Of a stretch of 64,000 nucleotides of DNA, positions 8,267-17,351 are shown in pieces; positions within the stretch are counted from its first letter, which is position 1; each line of letters starts with the position of its first letter. This DNA is from an uncultured Mobilibacterium sp. (GTDB lineage: Bacteria > Bacillota > Clostridia > Peptostreptococcales > Anaerovoracaceae), in the NCBI GenBank assembly GCA_947254375.1, contig CAMYCF010000001.1, positions 248,001-312,000 of the forward strand, given 5' to 3'. The position numbers and the translations under genes were made by a program. The notes below the pieces were generated by a model. It made no database searches. It worked only from the letters and a program-made list of their open reading frames with translations, and was not told where the DNA came from.

Positions 8267-9445
8267 TTACGGCGCTATCTCGACCCTTTCCGCGGACGCC
8301 ACGGCCGCATCAACAAGAGCCTTCACATCGAGCTTCGACTCCGAACGCTCGATGTTCTTAAGTTTCGGTTTCGTCACAGGATGTTTCGGCAGGAAGACCG
8401 TGCAGCAGTCCTCGTACGGCTCTATCGAAATATCGTACGTCCCTATCTCCTTGGCCATATCGATTATGTCGACCTTGTCCATCGCTATAAGCGGTCTCAT
8501 GACCGGCATCGACACTACAGCGTCCGTCACGACGAGCGCTTCCGCCGTCTGGCTCGCGACCTGCCCGAGGTCCTCACCTGTTATCAGCATCATCTGACGA
8601 TTTTCCTCGGCGATACGCTCCGCTATCCTCATCATGAAACGCCTTACGAGCAGCGTCGTCTCGTCCTCCGGACAGTTTTTGACGATCTCCTCCTGTATCG
8701 GCAAAAGATTGACCGCGTGCATTTTGATCCTGCCCATGTATCCCGCTAAAACGCCGCAGAGATCCTCGACTTTTTTCTGCGCCCTCGGGCTCGTGTACGG
8801 ATATGAATGGAAATGGACGGCTTCTATGCTCATACCGCGCTTCGCCATCATAAAAGCGGCCACGGGGCTGTCTATCCCGCCGGACATGAGTATGAGGCCC
8901 CTGCCGTTCGTGCCGAGGGGCAGTCCGCCGAATCCTTTTATTTTATCGCGGTAGATGTATGCTCCCTCCCGTCTGACGTGAACGAAAAGCGTCACGTCCG
9001 GGTCGTGTACATCGACCTTAAGATCTCCGCACTCTTTAAGGATGTATCCGCCGACCTCGGCGCCTATCTCGGGCGACCCTATCGGGAAGGTTTTATCCGC
9101 TCTCTTGGCCTTGACCTTGAAAGTTTTTATCCCTTCTTCGGCGGCTAATTTTTTCATGTAAGCGGCGGCATCCCTTCCGATCGCTTCGATATCCTTCTCG
9201 GTCTCCACAGCCGTGCTGATCGATGCGATACCGAACACCTTCGATATCTTTCTTATGACCTTGTCCTCGGGTTCGGACGCGTCGGTGCGTACGAACATCA
9301 GGCCGTCCTTCCAATATGCGGTCATGCCGCTGCATTCGCGCAGGGCATTTTTGACCCTTTCGAGCAATATCCTCTCGAAATACGGCTTGTTCATACCTTT
9401 GAGCGATACCTCGCCGCACCTTACCAAATACAATTTTTGTTCCAT
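8267..9445 (-). CDS. thiI: tRNA sulfurtransferase ThiI (4-thiouridine synthase)
   Basis: The 392-residue protein has an N-terminal ferredoxin-like and THUMP region (residues about 1-165) and a PP-loop ATPase domain with SGGIDSPVAAFMM near residue 185. It activates U8 of tRNA by adenylation and inserts sulfur. The C-terminal rhodanese domain of the E. coli enzyme is absent, as is usual in Firmicutes. In such cases sulfur is delivered directly by a dedicated cysteine desulfurase, and one is encoded immediately upstream. The ATG has a GGAGATAG site. Confidence 0.95.
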   Translation of the reverse strand: MEQKLYLVRCGEVSLKGMNKPYFERILLERVKNALRECSGMTAYWKDGLMFVRTDASEPEDKVIRKISKVFGIASISTAVETEKDIEAIGRDAAAYMKKLAAEEGIKTFKVKAKRADKTFPIGSPEIGAEVGGYILKECGDLKVDVHDPDVTLFVHVRREGAYIYRDKIKGFGGLPLGTNGRGLILMSGGIDSPVAAFMMAKRGMSIEAVHFHSYPYTSPRAQKKVEDLCGVLAGYMGRIKMHAVNLLPIQEEIVKNCPEDETTLLVRRFMMRIAERIAEENRQMMLITGEDLGQVASQTAEALVVTDAVVSMPVMRPLIAMDKVDIIDMAKEIGTYDISIEPYEDCCTVFLPKHPVTKPKLKNIERSESKLDVKALVDAAVASAERVEIAP

Positions 9446-9467
9446 AAAATCTATCTCCGAAAATCTC

Positions 9468-10652
9468 CTATTGATGTCTCCCCAGCCGCCTGAACGTCGT
9501 CACGGCTTCCTTCACCCTGTCGATCACGATATCCATTTCTTCGATCGTGTTGAACTCGGACAGGCTGAACCTTATCGCTCCGTCTATCTCGTCCCTGTTG
9601 AGGCGCATCGCCCTCAGGACATGGCTCGTGCCGCTCTTGTTCGACGAACACGCGGATCCCGTCGAAACGAATATGCCGTCCTGTTCGAGCTTGTGTAGCA
9701 GGACCTCTCCCCTCGTTCCGAGAAACGAAATGTTGAGGACCGACGGGCAGCGCTTACCGTAGTCGAGAAGGCTGTATCCGAGCTCTTCGGGTCCGTTTAC
9801 GACGATCGAGTCGAGCGAGTCCATAAGGCCCTTCCTGAGATAATCGTTCACCTCACCCATTTTCTTGCACTTCTCAAAAATATTGCTGCACGCCTTTTCC
9901 GCCGCGAGCCCGAAGCCTGCAATGCCGGGCACATTCTCCGTCCCCGAGCGCATCCCCCGCTCCTGGCCTCCGCCGACGATATAAGGCGGGATCTTCGCAT
10001 CTTTGGAAAGATACATCGCACCGATCCCCTTCGGCCCGTGAAGCTTATGGGCGCTCACCGATATCATGTCGAAGTCCGCGTCCTCAAAACTCAGTTTCCC
10101 GAAGGCCTGCACGGCGTCCGTGTGGAAAAGCACGTGCGTACCGTTTTTTCTGTTGAAATCTTTTACCGTCCTGAACGCGGGCACTACCGGTTCTATCGTG
10201 CCGACCTCGTTGTTCACGCTCATCACCGAGACGAGTATCGTTTCTTCACTCAGTGCGGCTTTTATCTGCTGCGGCTCAACATAGCCGTCGACGTCCGCCT
10301 CGAGTCGTATCACCTCAAAGCCTTCATCCTCGAGGACTTTGCACGTTTCGAGGACGGCCGGATGCTCGACGTTCGTCGTTATGACCCTTTTACAGCGCTT
10401 CCCGAACTTTCGGCACGTCGATAAAAGCGCCGTGTTGTCGCTCTCCGTTCCGCCCGATGTGAAGATGACGTCGCCACTACCGTAAAAACATTTCGCGACC
10501 CTTTTACGCCCTTCATCCGTCACTTTTGAAGCGTTGAAGCCCAAAGAGTGAAGGGATGACGGATTCCCGAATTCCTCCCTCGCCGTTTCCGCCATGAGAT
10601 CGGTCACTTCGTCGTACTGTCTTGTGGTTGAACTGTTGTCGAGATATATCAT
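9468..10652 (-). CDS. Cysteine desulfurase (NifS/IscS-like), partner of ThiI
   Basis: This is a 394-residue PLP enzyme of aminotransferase class V. It starts MIYLDNSSTTRQYDEVTDLM. It carries the PLP lysine in SVSAHKLHGPKGIGAMYL and the catalytic cysteine in STGSACSSNKSGTSHVL. It releases sulfur from cysteine as an enzyme persulfide. It lies 22 bases upstream of thiI, as in Bacillus nifZ-thiI, so tRNA thiolation is its likely main role. The frame runs 32 codons further upstream through the rny terminator, so I place the start at the ATG at 10652, which has an AGAGGG site. Confidence 0.93.
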   Translation of the reverse strand: MIYLDNSSTTRQYDEVTDLMAETAREEFGNPSSLHSLGFNASKVTDEGRKRVAKCFYGSGDVIFTSGGTESDNTALLSTCRKFGKRCKRVITTNVEHPAVLETCKVLEDEGFEVIRLEADVDGYVEPQQIKAALSEETILVSVMSVNNEVGTIEPVVPAFRTVKDFNRKNGTHVLFHTDAVQAFGKLSFEDADFDMISVSAHKLHGPKGIGAMYLSKDAKIPPYIVGGGQERGMRSGTENVPGIAGFGLAAEKACSNIFEKCKKMGEVNDYLRKGLMDSLDSIVVNGPEELGYSLLDYGKRCPSVLNISFLGTRGEVLLHKLEQDGIFVSTGSACSSNKSGTSHVLRAMRLNRDEIDGAIRFSLSEFNTIEEMDIVIDRVKEAVTTFRRLGRHQ

Positions 10653-10693
10653 TTCCCTCTCCGCAAAAATTCCTCTCCGTAAAAACCTTTCCG

Positions 10694-10720
10694 AAAAAAA
10701 GCTCCCCTTTGCGGGGAGCT
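10694..10720 (-). terminator. Intrinsic terminator after rny
   Basis: On the minus strand AGCTCCCC, a 5-base loop and GGGGAGCT are followed by seven T residues (10694-10700). It sits directly downstream of the rny stop codon. Confidence 0.9.
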
Positions 10721-10737
10721 CAAGCACTTCTAAAATA

Positions 10738-12282
10738 CTACTTTGCAAATTCCGTTGCTCTCGTTTCCCTGATGACGCTTACCTTTATATGGCCGGGATA
10801 CTCGAGCTCGTTTTCTATCTTATGTGCGATCTCTCTCGCAAGCATCGGCACTTCTTCATCTTTGACCTGATTAGGTTTTACCGCTATCCTGACCTCGCGT
10901 CCGGCCTGTATAGCGTAGGATTTCTCAACGCCTTTCGTCGTATTCGCGATCTCTTCGAGCTGTTCGAGCCTCTTTATGTACGCCTCGAGCGTCTCTCTTC
11001 TCGCACCCGGTCTCGCCGCCGAAAGCGCGTCTGCCGCGGCTACGAGTACCGCCTCAAGTGTCGTCGCTTCGACATCTCCGTGGTGTGCGGCGACGGCGTT
11101 TATCACCTTCCAGGATTCCTTGTACTTCTTACAGATGTTTACGCCGATCTCGACGTGCGTTCCCTCGACTTCGTGGTCGATAGATTTACCGATGTCGTGG
11201 AGCAGTCCGGCTCGCGTAGCAAGCCTTGCATCGAGTCCGAGCTCCGAAGCCATGAGCCCCGAAAGCAGGGCCACCTCTACGGAATGCTTAAGGCCGTTCT
11301 GTCCGTATGATGTCCTGTATTTAAGCCTTCCCAGAAGTTTTATCATCTCAGGGTGGAGATTGTGCACGCCCGTTTCGAAGCAGGCCTGCTCTCCTTCTTC
11401 CTTTATGATGTTGTTTACTTCTTTAGTCGCCTTCTGGACCATTTCTTCGATGCGTGCCGGATGGATCCTTCCGTCCACGATCAGCTTCTCGAGGGCGAGC
11501 CTTGCGATCTCCCTTCTTACGGGGTCGAAGCCCGAAAGGATGACGGCCTCAGGCGTATCGTCTATGATCAGATCGACTCCGGTCAGAGTCTCGATAGCCC
11601 TGATGTTACGGCCCTCTCTTCCTATTATCCTGCCCTTCATGTCATCGTTCGGCAACGAAACGACAGATACCGTCGTTTCCGCGACCTGATCCGATGCACA
11701 TCTCTGTATAGCGAGAGTTATGATCTCCCTCGCCCTTTTGTCAGCCTCGTCCTTCGCCTCGGTCTCTATCTCCGTTATCATGGACGACGCTTCTTTTCTC
11801 AGGTCCTTCTCGAGTTCGGAAAGCAGAAGGTGTTTCGCTTCTTCCTTGGAATATCCCGATATCTTCTCGAGCTCTTCCATTTGACGTTCGATGTAGGAAT
11901 CTATTTCTTTATGCTTCTCTTCCATCGAGCGCTCGCGCTTCCTGAGTCCTTCCTCTCTCCTTTCGATCCCTTCAAGTTTCTTCTCTACGTTTTCTTCTTT
12001 CTGGATTATCCTCTTTTCGCTTTTCTGGATCTCGTTTCTTCTCTCTCTGATTTCCTCTTCCACGTCGGATTTGATTTTTACCGCTTCTTCTTTCGCTTCG
12101 AGGATCTTCTCCTTTTTGATACCTTCGGCGGTGTTCTGCGCATCGAGCAACAAATTCTGTGCCTTCTGTTCGGCACTCCCGATCGTCTTCTCTGCGAGCG
12201 ACTTCCTTATAACGTAGCCCGCGAACAACCCGATGAGCAGCGTCACCGCACCGACCATTACTGATATAGTAATCGGTGTCAT
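10738..12282 (-). CDS. rny: Ribonuclease Y
   Basis: The 514-residue protein has one N-terminal membrane anchor (residues about 4-24) and a long charged coiled coil. After that come a KH domain (GRIIGREGRNIRAIETLTG) and an HD phosphohydrolase domain with HSVEVALLS and LLHDIGKSIDHE. This is the full architecture of RNase Y, the endonuclease that starts mRNA decay at the membrane in Firmicutes. The ATG at 12282 has a strong GAGGAGGTG site. The gene has its own promoter at 12382-12410 and its own terminator, so it is a single-gene transcript. Confidence 0.97.
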   Translation of the reverse strand: MTPITISVMVGAVTLLIGLFAGYVIRKSLAEKTIGSAEQKAQNLLLDAQNTAEGIKKEKILEAKEEAVKIKSDVEEEIRERRNEIQKSEKRIIQKEENVEKKLEGIERREEGLRKRERSMEEKHKEIDSYIERQMEELEKISGYSKEEAKHLLLSELEKDLRKEASSMITEIETEAKDEADKRAREIITLAIQRCASDQVAETTVSVVSLPNDDMKGRIIGREGRNIRAIETLTGVDLIIDDTPEAVILSGFDPVRREIARLALEKLIVDGRIHPARIEEMVQKATKEVNNIIKEEGEQACFETGVHNLHPEMIKLLGRLKYRTSYGQNGLKHSVEVALLSGLMASELGLDARLATRAGLLHDIGKSIDHEVEGTHVEIGVNICKKYKESWKVINAVAAHHGDVEATTLEAVLVAAADALSAARPGARRETLEAYIKRLEQLEEIANTTKGVEKSYAIQAGREVRIAVKPNQVKDEEVPMLAREIAHKIENELEYPGHIKVSVIRETRATEFAK

Positions 12283-12381
12283 GATGCACCTCCTCGCATA
12301 TATTTTTTTGTACAATTCTATTGGAACACCCGACGCACGTGACCCCCAAGCATCGGGATAATTACACAATTATACTCCCTA

Positions 12382-12410
12382 ATTATAGCGGTTGAACCAA
12401 AAATAGTCAA
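12382..12410 (-). promoter_or_regulatory. Promoter of rny
   Basis: Minus-strand TTGACT (12405-12410), a 17-base spacer and TATAAT (12382-12387). The predicted start lies about 95 bases before the ATG. The leader can form an 8-bp hairpin (CCCGATGC with GCGTCGGG, one wobble pair) near 12340-12368. Confidence 0.85.
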
Positions 12411-12479
12411 TTGCATTAGTGGGTGTTGAACATTTTTCAATGCACGGTCCGTAAATGTGATAGTTATGTGTGTTTTTCG

Positions 12480-12508
12480 TTGACGTTTGTGTTCTTATGT
12501 GTTAATAT
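12480..12508 (+). promoter_or_regulatory. Promoter of the peptide transporter gene
   Basis: TTGACG (12480-12485), a 17-base spacer and TATAAT-like TAATAT (12503-12508), ending 56 bases before the ATG. It is divergent from the rny promoter. Confidence 0.8.
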
Positions 12509-12564
12509 TTACAAGTCAAAAAAATGACACAGTCGTTATTTTATTATTTATAGGAGGTAATTAT

Positions 12565-13926
12565 ATGGAAACAGCTAAAAAAGGTTATCCTTTTGGTTTC
12601 TATGTCTGCGCTTTCGGATTCACCCTTGAGCGTTTGGCGTTCTATACCATGAAATACATCCTTGCCATTTGGATCGCAACGAATGTATCCGCCGGCGGTC
12701 TCGGACTGTCCGACGTAAGCGGTGCGAACGTATCGGCTTGGTTCGTAGCGGCAACATACATCACTCCGCTCTTCGGAGGATATATCGCCGACCACTGGAT
12801 CAGCCCTAGAGTATGCGTAGCAGCAGGAATGATCATGATGGGTATCGGTTACACCATAGCTTGGAAAGCCACTTCACTCGGACTCGTTTGGGTAATGGTA
12901 ATATTGGTAGCTTTGGGAACCGGTCTCTTCAAAGGAAACATGTCCGGTATCAACGGGCTCCTGTTCAACGACAGAGACAGATTGGACTCGGCTTTCTCGA
13001 TCCAGTACTCGTTCGTTAACATCGGTTCGTTCCTCGGAACTACGTTCCTTGCAGCTCTCCCTACGATCGGACTCTTCGGTCTGAAGGTAAGCTTCAATAC
13101 CGTATTCCTTATCAGTGCTATGTTCATGTTCGCTGATGCACTCTGGTTCATCATCGGCGGAAGAGCTTCCTTCGGCGATGCCGGAAAGACTCCGTTCAAG
13201 AAAGACCAGAGAGAGTTCGTCAGCGCAGAGAAGAAGGAAAAAGAACTCACCGAGCCTCTTACCAAGGATGACTGGAAGAAGATCTGGGCTATCATTCTCG
13301 TAACCCTTCTTTCCGGAGTATTCTGGCTCGTTTGGTACATGGCTTACATGCCTGCTTACTACTACTTCGGTTGGGGCGACGGAGACGACTTCCTCAACAA
13401 GGCAGACTGGCACATCGGCGGACATCTTATCCCGACTTCTTGGTTCGATTCGGTCAACGCCCTCGTTTGCATCGTTCTCGGATTTGCGTTTGCAAGCCTG
13501 TGGGCTAAGTTCGCTAAGAGCGAAAGAAAACAGCTCAGCATGTTCAGAAAGACAGCTCTCGGGACTATCCTCGTAGGTGTAGCTTACCTCGTAATGGTGC
13601 TCGCCAACATGCAGGCAACTGCACACGGTCAGTGCTCCGTTTGGTGGCTCGCTCTCGTTTGCCTGCTGATGTCCGTAGGAGAGATGCTCTTCTCGCCTCT
13701 CGGCAACTCGTTCATTTCGAAACTGGCTCCTGCAAAGGTGCTCGGACTGCTGCTCGGCTTCTGGCCGATCGCCGTATTCCTTGCGCAGCGTCTCTATCCG
13801 GCACTTTACGCTTACCTCAAGACTCTTGAGTTCAACAAGGGTTACGGCGGAGTAGGAGTGATCGTAGTCGTATTCGGATTGATTCTCTTCTTCGCAAGCT
13901 CGAAGCTCGAGAAACTGGAGAGATAG
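12565..13926 (+). CDS. Peptide MFS transporter (POT/PTR2 family)
   Basis: This is a 453-residue, highly hydrophobic protein with about 12-14 membrane helices. It shows the POT family features ERLAFYTMKYILA in helix 1 (the conserved E-R-x-x-x-Y pattern), GTGLFKGNMSGINGLLF and DSAFSIQYSFVNIGSFLG. POT proteins import di- and tripeptides or related substrates with protons, but the exact substrate cannot be read from the sequence. The ATG at 12565 has a TAGGAGGTAATTAT site. The gene has its own promoter and terminator. Its codons are heavily biased to a few preferred ones, which suggests high expression. Confidence 0.88.
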   Translation: METAKKGYPFGFYVCAFGFTLERLAFYTMKYILAIWIATNVSAGGLGLSDVSGANVSAWFVAATYITPLFGGYIADHWISPRVCVAAGMIMMGIGYTIAWKATSLGLVWVMVILVALGTGLFKGNMSGINGLLFNDRDRLDSAFSIQYSFVNIGSFLGTTFLAALPTIGLFGLKVSFNTVFLISAMFMFADALWFIIGGRASFGDAGKTPFKKDQREFVSAEKKEKELTEPLTKDDWKKIWAIILVTLLSGVFWLVWYMAYMPAYYYFGWGDGDDFLNKADWHIGGHLIPTSWFDSVNALVCIVLGFAFASLWAKFAKSERKQLSMFRKTALGTILVGVAYLVMVLANMQATAHGQCSVWWLALVCLLMSVGEMLFSPLGNSFISKLAPAKVLGLLLGFWPIAVFLAQRLYPALYAYLKTLEFNKGYGGVGVIVVVFGLILFFASSKLEKLER

Positions 13927-13960
13927 TTCTACCGGATAAACACGGGACAACAAAGTAATG

Positions 13961-14000
13961 AAAATCGGCTCTTGCAAAATTTGCAAAAGCCGATTTTTTT
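13961..14000 (+). terminator. Terminator after the peptide transporter
   Basis: AAATCGGCT pairs with AGCCGATTT around an inner TTGCAAA/TTTGCAA stem, followed by seven T residues on the plus strand. It separates the transporter from the convergent minD-like gene. Confidence 0.9.
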
Positions 14001-14076
14001 ATTGCAATGTTTACTTGATGTTTGCTTTTACGCTACGAGCTTTTACGCTTTGATGAGCTGCCGCTTTTATGCGGGG

Positions 14077-14811
14077 CTATATCTCCTCCGCCTCTTTTAT
14101 CAGTTCTCGTGCCATTTTATCGAAGTTCGCCGCGATGTACGAGTCCCTTTTTGCGACGACCGGCATGCCGATCCCCATGGAAGCACGTATATTCGTGTCG
14201 TACATGACGTTCCCGAGGAGCTCGCACCTGAAGCGCGAACAGATCGACTCGATGTCGGGTTCCGTCTTTTTTTCGATCATATGGGGTTCTATCGAATTTA
14301 TTATGAGTCTCCTTCTCGATATCCCCATTCTTATGAAACGGTCCTCGAGCGCCTCAAGGCTCCTTACGGAGACATGGTCCGGCGTCGTTACGAAAAGCGC
14401 CACATCCGCGCACTGAGCGCAGACATCGGTGATCCCGCAGCTTCCCGGCGGGCAGTCCAATATGACGAAATCGAACCTTCCGCAGGCGACCTTAAGCACC
14501 TCTTCGAGTGACTCCTCCGTCCAGTCCTTCGCCGATCTCGCCGGAGGTGACGGTATCACGGCAAGGCCGTGCATGTTTTCGGGATATATGATCGCTGTGT
14601 CGAATGAGCACCGTCCCTTCATGATGTCGTCCACGTCAAAGATCGCCCTGTTCTCTACCCCGAGGTAAAGATCGAGAGCGCGCATCTCCGGGTTCATGTC
14701 GATCATGACTGTTTTTTTGCCGAGGTATGAAAGCGAAAGCCCGAGGTTGCACGCAACCATGGACTTACCCGTACCTCCTTTTCCCGATGTGACAATAAGG
14801 GTATTGCTCAA
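14077..14811 (-). CDS. MinD/ParA-family P-loop ATPase
   Basis: The 244-residue protein has the deviant Walker A motif SGKGGTGKSMVACNLGLSL near its start, the switch VMIDMNPE and the Walker B segment FVILDCPPGS. These place it in the MinD branch, which positions the division site or other cell structures. The amphipathic membrane-targeting tail of true MinD is not evident at its C-terminus (ends KMARELIKEAEEI), and no minC or minE is adjacent. It uses a TTG start at 14811 behind AGAAGGTG. It follows radC by 18 bases. In many Firmicutes radC, mreBCD, minC and minD form one cluster, so this may be its reduced form. Confidence 0.85.
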   Translation of the reverse strand: MSNTLIVTSGKGGTGKSMVACNLGLSLSYLGKKTVMIDMNPEMRALDLYLGVENRAIFDVDDIMKGRCSFDTAIIYPENMHGLAVIPSPPARSAKDWTEESLEEVLKVACGRFDFVILDCPPGSCGITDVCAQCADVALFVTTPDHVSVRSLEALEDRFIRMGISRRRLIINSIEPHMIEKKTEPDIESICSRFRCELLGNVMYDTNIRASMGIGMPVVAKRDSYIAANFDKMARELIKEAEEI

Positions 14812-14829
14812 GTTACACCTTCTGATCTT

Positions 14830-15513
14830 CTAAGGGGTAAAAAGCCCCTCCTCTCTCATGCTTACATATCGGCCGTCGCCGATTATGACGTGATCAAGAA
14901 AATTTATACCTATGATCTTCGAGGCTTCGACGAGTCTGATCGTGGTATTGATATCCTCCGCACTCGCCGTCGGATCGCCGCTCGGATGATTGTGGACGGC
15001 TATTATGGACGCCGCGCTTCGCCTTATCGCGGGCTTGAACACTTCACGCGGATGTACGACCGCCGTCGAAAGTTCGCCGACCGATACCGGGACCTTCGCT
15101 TCGACTTCGCCCTTAGCGTTGAGGAGAAGCGTTATAAAATGTTCCTTCTTCTCGTATCGAAGGGATTCCATAAGATGATCCGCGACGTCGGCCGGAGATT
15201 TTATCCTTATCCTCTCGTTGACGGGATTCGAGCCGCACCTTTTTACGAGCTCCATGCCCGCTACTATCGAGCAGGCCTTCGAGGCGCCGATGCCGTCGAT
15301 GTTCGTCAGCTCTTCCGCGGTGACGCACCTAAGCCCTCCGGCCTCGGAATCGGCGTAAGCCAATACCTCCTCGGCGAGCTCTATTGCTGACTTGCTCGTA
15401 CTGCCCGTCCTTATCATCAGCGACAAAAGTTCCGTATCCGAAAGCGCATCTGCGCCGTAATACATAAGCTTCTCGCGCGGGCGCTGATATCTCGGTAATG
15501 ATTTGATGCGCAT
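14830..15513 (-). CDS. radC: RadC/JAB1-MPN domain protein
   Basis: The 227-residue protein starts MRIKSLPRYQRPREKLMYYG. It has a helix-hairpin-helix region near residues 60-80 and a C-terminal MPN+ metalloprotease-like domain whose zinc motif reads HNHPSGDPTASAEDI. The family is widespread and was once linked to DNA repair, but its biochemical role is unresolved. Three in-frame starts exist (GTG 15537, ATG 15519, ATG 15513). I choose 15513 because AAAGGA lies six bases before it. An extended -10 promoter (15545-15550) fits this start. Confidence 0.93.
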   Translation of the reverse strand: MRIKSLPRYQRPREKLMYYGADALSDTELLSLMIRTGSTSKSAIELAEEVLAYADSEAGGLRCVTAEELTNIDGIGASKACSIVAGMELVKRCGSNPVNERIRIKSPADVADHLMESLRYEKKEHFITLLLNAKGEVEAKVPVSVGELSTAVVHPREVFKPAIRRSAASIIAVHNHPSGDPTASAEDINTTIRLVEASKIIGINFLDHVIIGDGRYVSMREEGLFTP

Positions 15514-15544
15514 AAGCATTCCTTTCGCGGAACGCACACATGAT

Positions 15545-15550
15545 ATTATA
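15545..15550 (-). promoter_or_regulatory. Extended -10 promoter of radC-minD
   Basis: TG-C-TATAAT on the minus strand, 32 bases before the radC ATG. No good -35 box is visible at 17 bases, so this would rely on the extended -10 contact. Confidence 0.6.
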
Positions 15551-15630
15551 GCAAAATCGCAGAGAAAAAGTTACCGGATCGGTCACCGATCCTTACAAAA
15601 CGGTCATCCGATCCGGCTTTTATGTACTTT

Positions 15631-16047
15631 TCAATAACGGGCTCTTTGCAGGATCGTGCAATTTTTCAGCACGTACACGAGCATAACGACATTCATCAAT
15701 ATCGTTATTTTATCGAGGGCGTAGCTGTGGAGCCAGCCCTGATTTATAACGAGAACGACGAGGAACGCGTACTGTGCGGTAAAGAACACCCTTACGCGCG
15801 CCGCGTACATCAACAGGTCCTTTTTATTTTTATTGTTTTGGACCGTCATTCCGTAACGTATGATGAGCAGTATACCCATGGTCACCTGGAAAAATATCAG
15901 GGCGACGAATCCGTATACTATCTTGTTGTCGGACGTTTTAAAAACATCGGCTATCGAGCCATGCACAAGGAGCAACATGTCGAAGATAAAAATCAGATAG
16001 CTGTATTTACGTATTTTTGCCAACGCGGTCATTCCCTGCGCATTCAT
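15631..16047 (-). CDS. Small membrane protein of unknown function
   Basis: This 138-residue protein has about four hydrophobic segments (near residues 15-32, 45-65, 85-105 and 110-130) with short charged loops such as NNKNKKDLL. I do not recognise a named family. The ATG at 16047 has a GGAGGAATT site. A second in-frame start at 16065 lacks one. It lies 24 bases after the DUF1015 gene and is probably the last gene of that operon. Downstream, an inverted repeat (GGATCGG-TCA-CCGATCC, 15575-15591) with a following T-stretch on the minus strand may end the transcript. Confidence 0.7.
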   Translation of the reverse strand: MNAQGMTALAKIRKYSYLIFIFDMLLLVHGSIADVFKTSDNKIVYGFVALIFFQVTMGILLIIRYGMTVQNNKNKKDLLMYAARVRVFFTAQYAFLVVLVINQGWLHSYALDKITILMNVVMLVYVLKNCTILQRARY

Positions 16048-16071
16048 AATTCCTCCGATCGTCATTTCAGT

Positions 16072-17316
16072 CTAAAACGTATGTACCAGAAGTCCGCTTG
16101 CGAGTTTCGGCTCGAACCACGTCGATTTAGGCGGCATGATGAGTCCCTTGTCTGCGATATCGAGAAGGTCGAAGATGTCGACCGGATATACGGCGAACGC
16201 GACTTTCATGTCTTTATTTACCCTGTTCTCGAGCTCTCCGAGTCCCCTTATTCCGCCTACGAAGTCGATCCTCGGGTCCTTACGCGGATCGCCGATGCCG
16301 AGGATAGGCGTGAGGAGGTTCTTCTGAAGGATCGAAACGTCGAGGGCTTCTACAGGATCGTCCTTAGGGATGATGCCGTCAGTAGCCTTCAGCTTGTACC
16401 ACATGCCGTCGAGGAACATGGTGAATTCGTTTTTACCCTCAGGATACTTCTGTTCTTTGCCGAGCTCAGTTACTTCGAATCCGGCCTTTTTGACCGCATC
16501 GATAAACTCCTCCTTCGAGAGGCCGTTGAGGTCTTTTACGACCCTGTTGTAGTCGAAGATCTTGAGCGATTTTGCCGGGAAGATCGCGGCCATTACGTAG
16601 TTGGACTCCTCGTCACCCGTGTATCCAGGGTTCGCTTCCCTGCGCTTCTTCGAGACCTTGCATGCCGAAGCCGTTCTGTGGTGGCCGTCGGCGATGTAGA
16701 GGGCATCCGTCTCTTCGAAAAGCTTCCTGATCTTCTCGACCTTCGCCTCGTCGTCGACCTTCCAGAGCACGTGCTCGACTCCGTCCGCAGCCGTTACGTC
16801 GTAAAGCGGCTCGCTGTTCGCCATTTCATCGGCGATGAGGGCGTCGAGTTCGTCGTTGTCCCTGTAAGTCAAGAATACCGGCTCCGTGTTGGCGTCGCAG
16901 GCGTCAAAGTGATTTATCCTGTCTATTTCTTTTGCTACGAGGGTGAGCTCGTGTCTTTTTACGATGCCGGCCTCATACTCGTCGACGCTCGCGCATGCAA
17001 AAATTCCCGCCTGCTCCCTTCCGTCCATAACTTCTTTGTAAATGTAGTACGAAGGCTTTTCGTCCCTTACGAGGATACCCTTATCTTCGAAATCGGCGAG
17101 GTTTTCTTTCGCCTTAGCGTAAACGCTCGCATCGTAAGGATCCGGCTGATCCGGAAGATCGATCTCCGATCTCGATATGTGGAGGAAACTGCAAGGGTTC
17201 CCTTCTGCCATCTTCGCAGCTTCCTCTCTGTTCATAACGTCGTACGGAAGCGACACGACTTTGTCCGCGTACTCTTTGGAAGGCCTGAGCCCTCTGAATG
17301 GTCTAACTGTAGTCAT
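16072..17316 (-). CDS. DUF1015 family protein
   Basis: This 414-residue soluble protein matches the DUF1015 family. It begins with RPFRGLRPSKEYADKVVSLPYDV and contains ADGHHRTASA, the most conserved stretch of the family and a likely active-site or ligand-binding segment. It is common in Clostridia, often near serine or hydroxypyruvate genes, but no activity is established. It has a GGAAAGGGAAAATT site. It lies 35 bases after cmk in an operon with nrdR. Nothing in this context points to a specific substrate. Confidence 0.85.
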   Translation of the reverse strand: MTTVRPFRGLRPSKEYADKVVSLPYDVMNREEAAKMAEGNPCSFLHISRSEIDLPDQPDPYDASVYAKAKENLADFEDKGILVRDEKPSYYIYKEVMDGREQAGIFACASVDEYEAGIVKRHELTLVAKEIDRINHFDACDANTEPVFLTYRDNDELDALIADEMANSEPLYDVTAADGVEHVLWKVDDEAKVEKIRKLFEETDALYIADGHHRTASACKVSKKRREANPGYTGDEESNYVMAAIFPAKSLKIFDYNRVVKDLNGLSKEEFIDAVKKAGFEVTELGKEQKYPEGKNEFTMFLDGMWYKLKATDGIIPKDDPVEALDVSILQKNLLTPILGIGDPRKDPRIDFVGGIRGLGELENRVNKDMKVAFAVYPVDIFDLLDIADKGLIMPPKSTWFEPKLASGLLVHTF

Positions 17317-17351
17317 AATTTTCCCTTTCCGATAATAAAATTATTGTCCGG

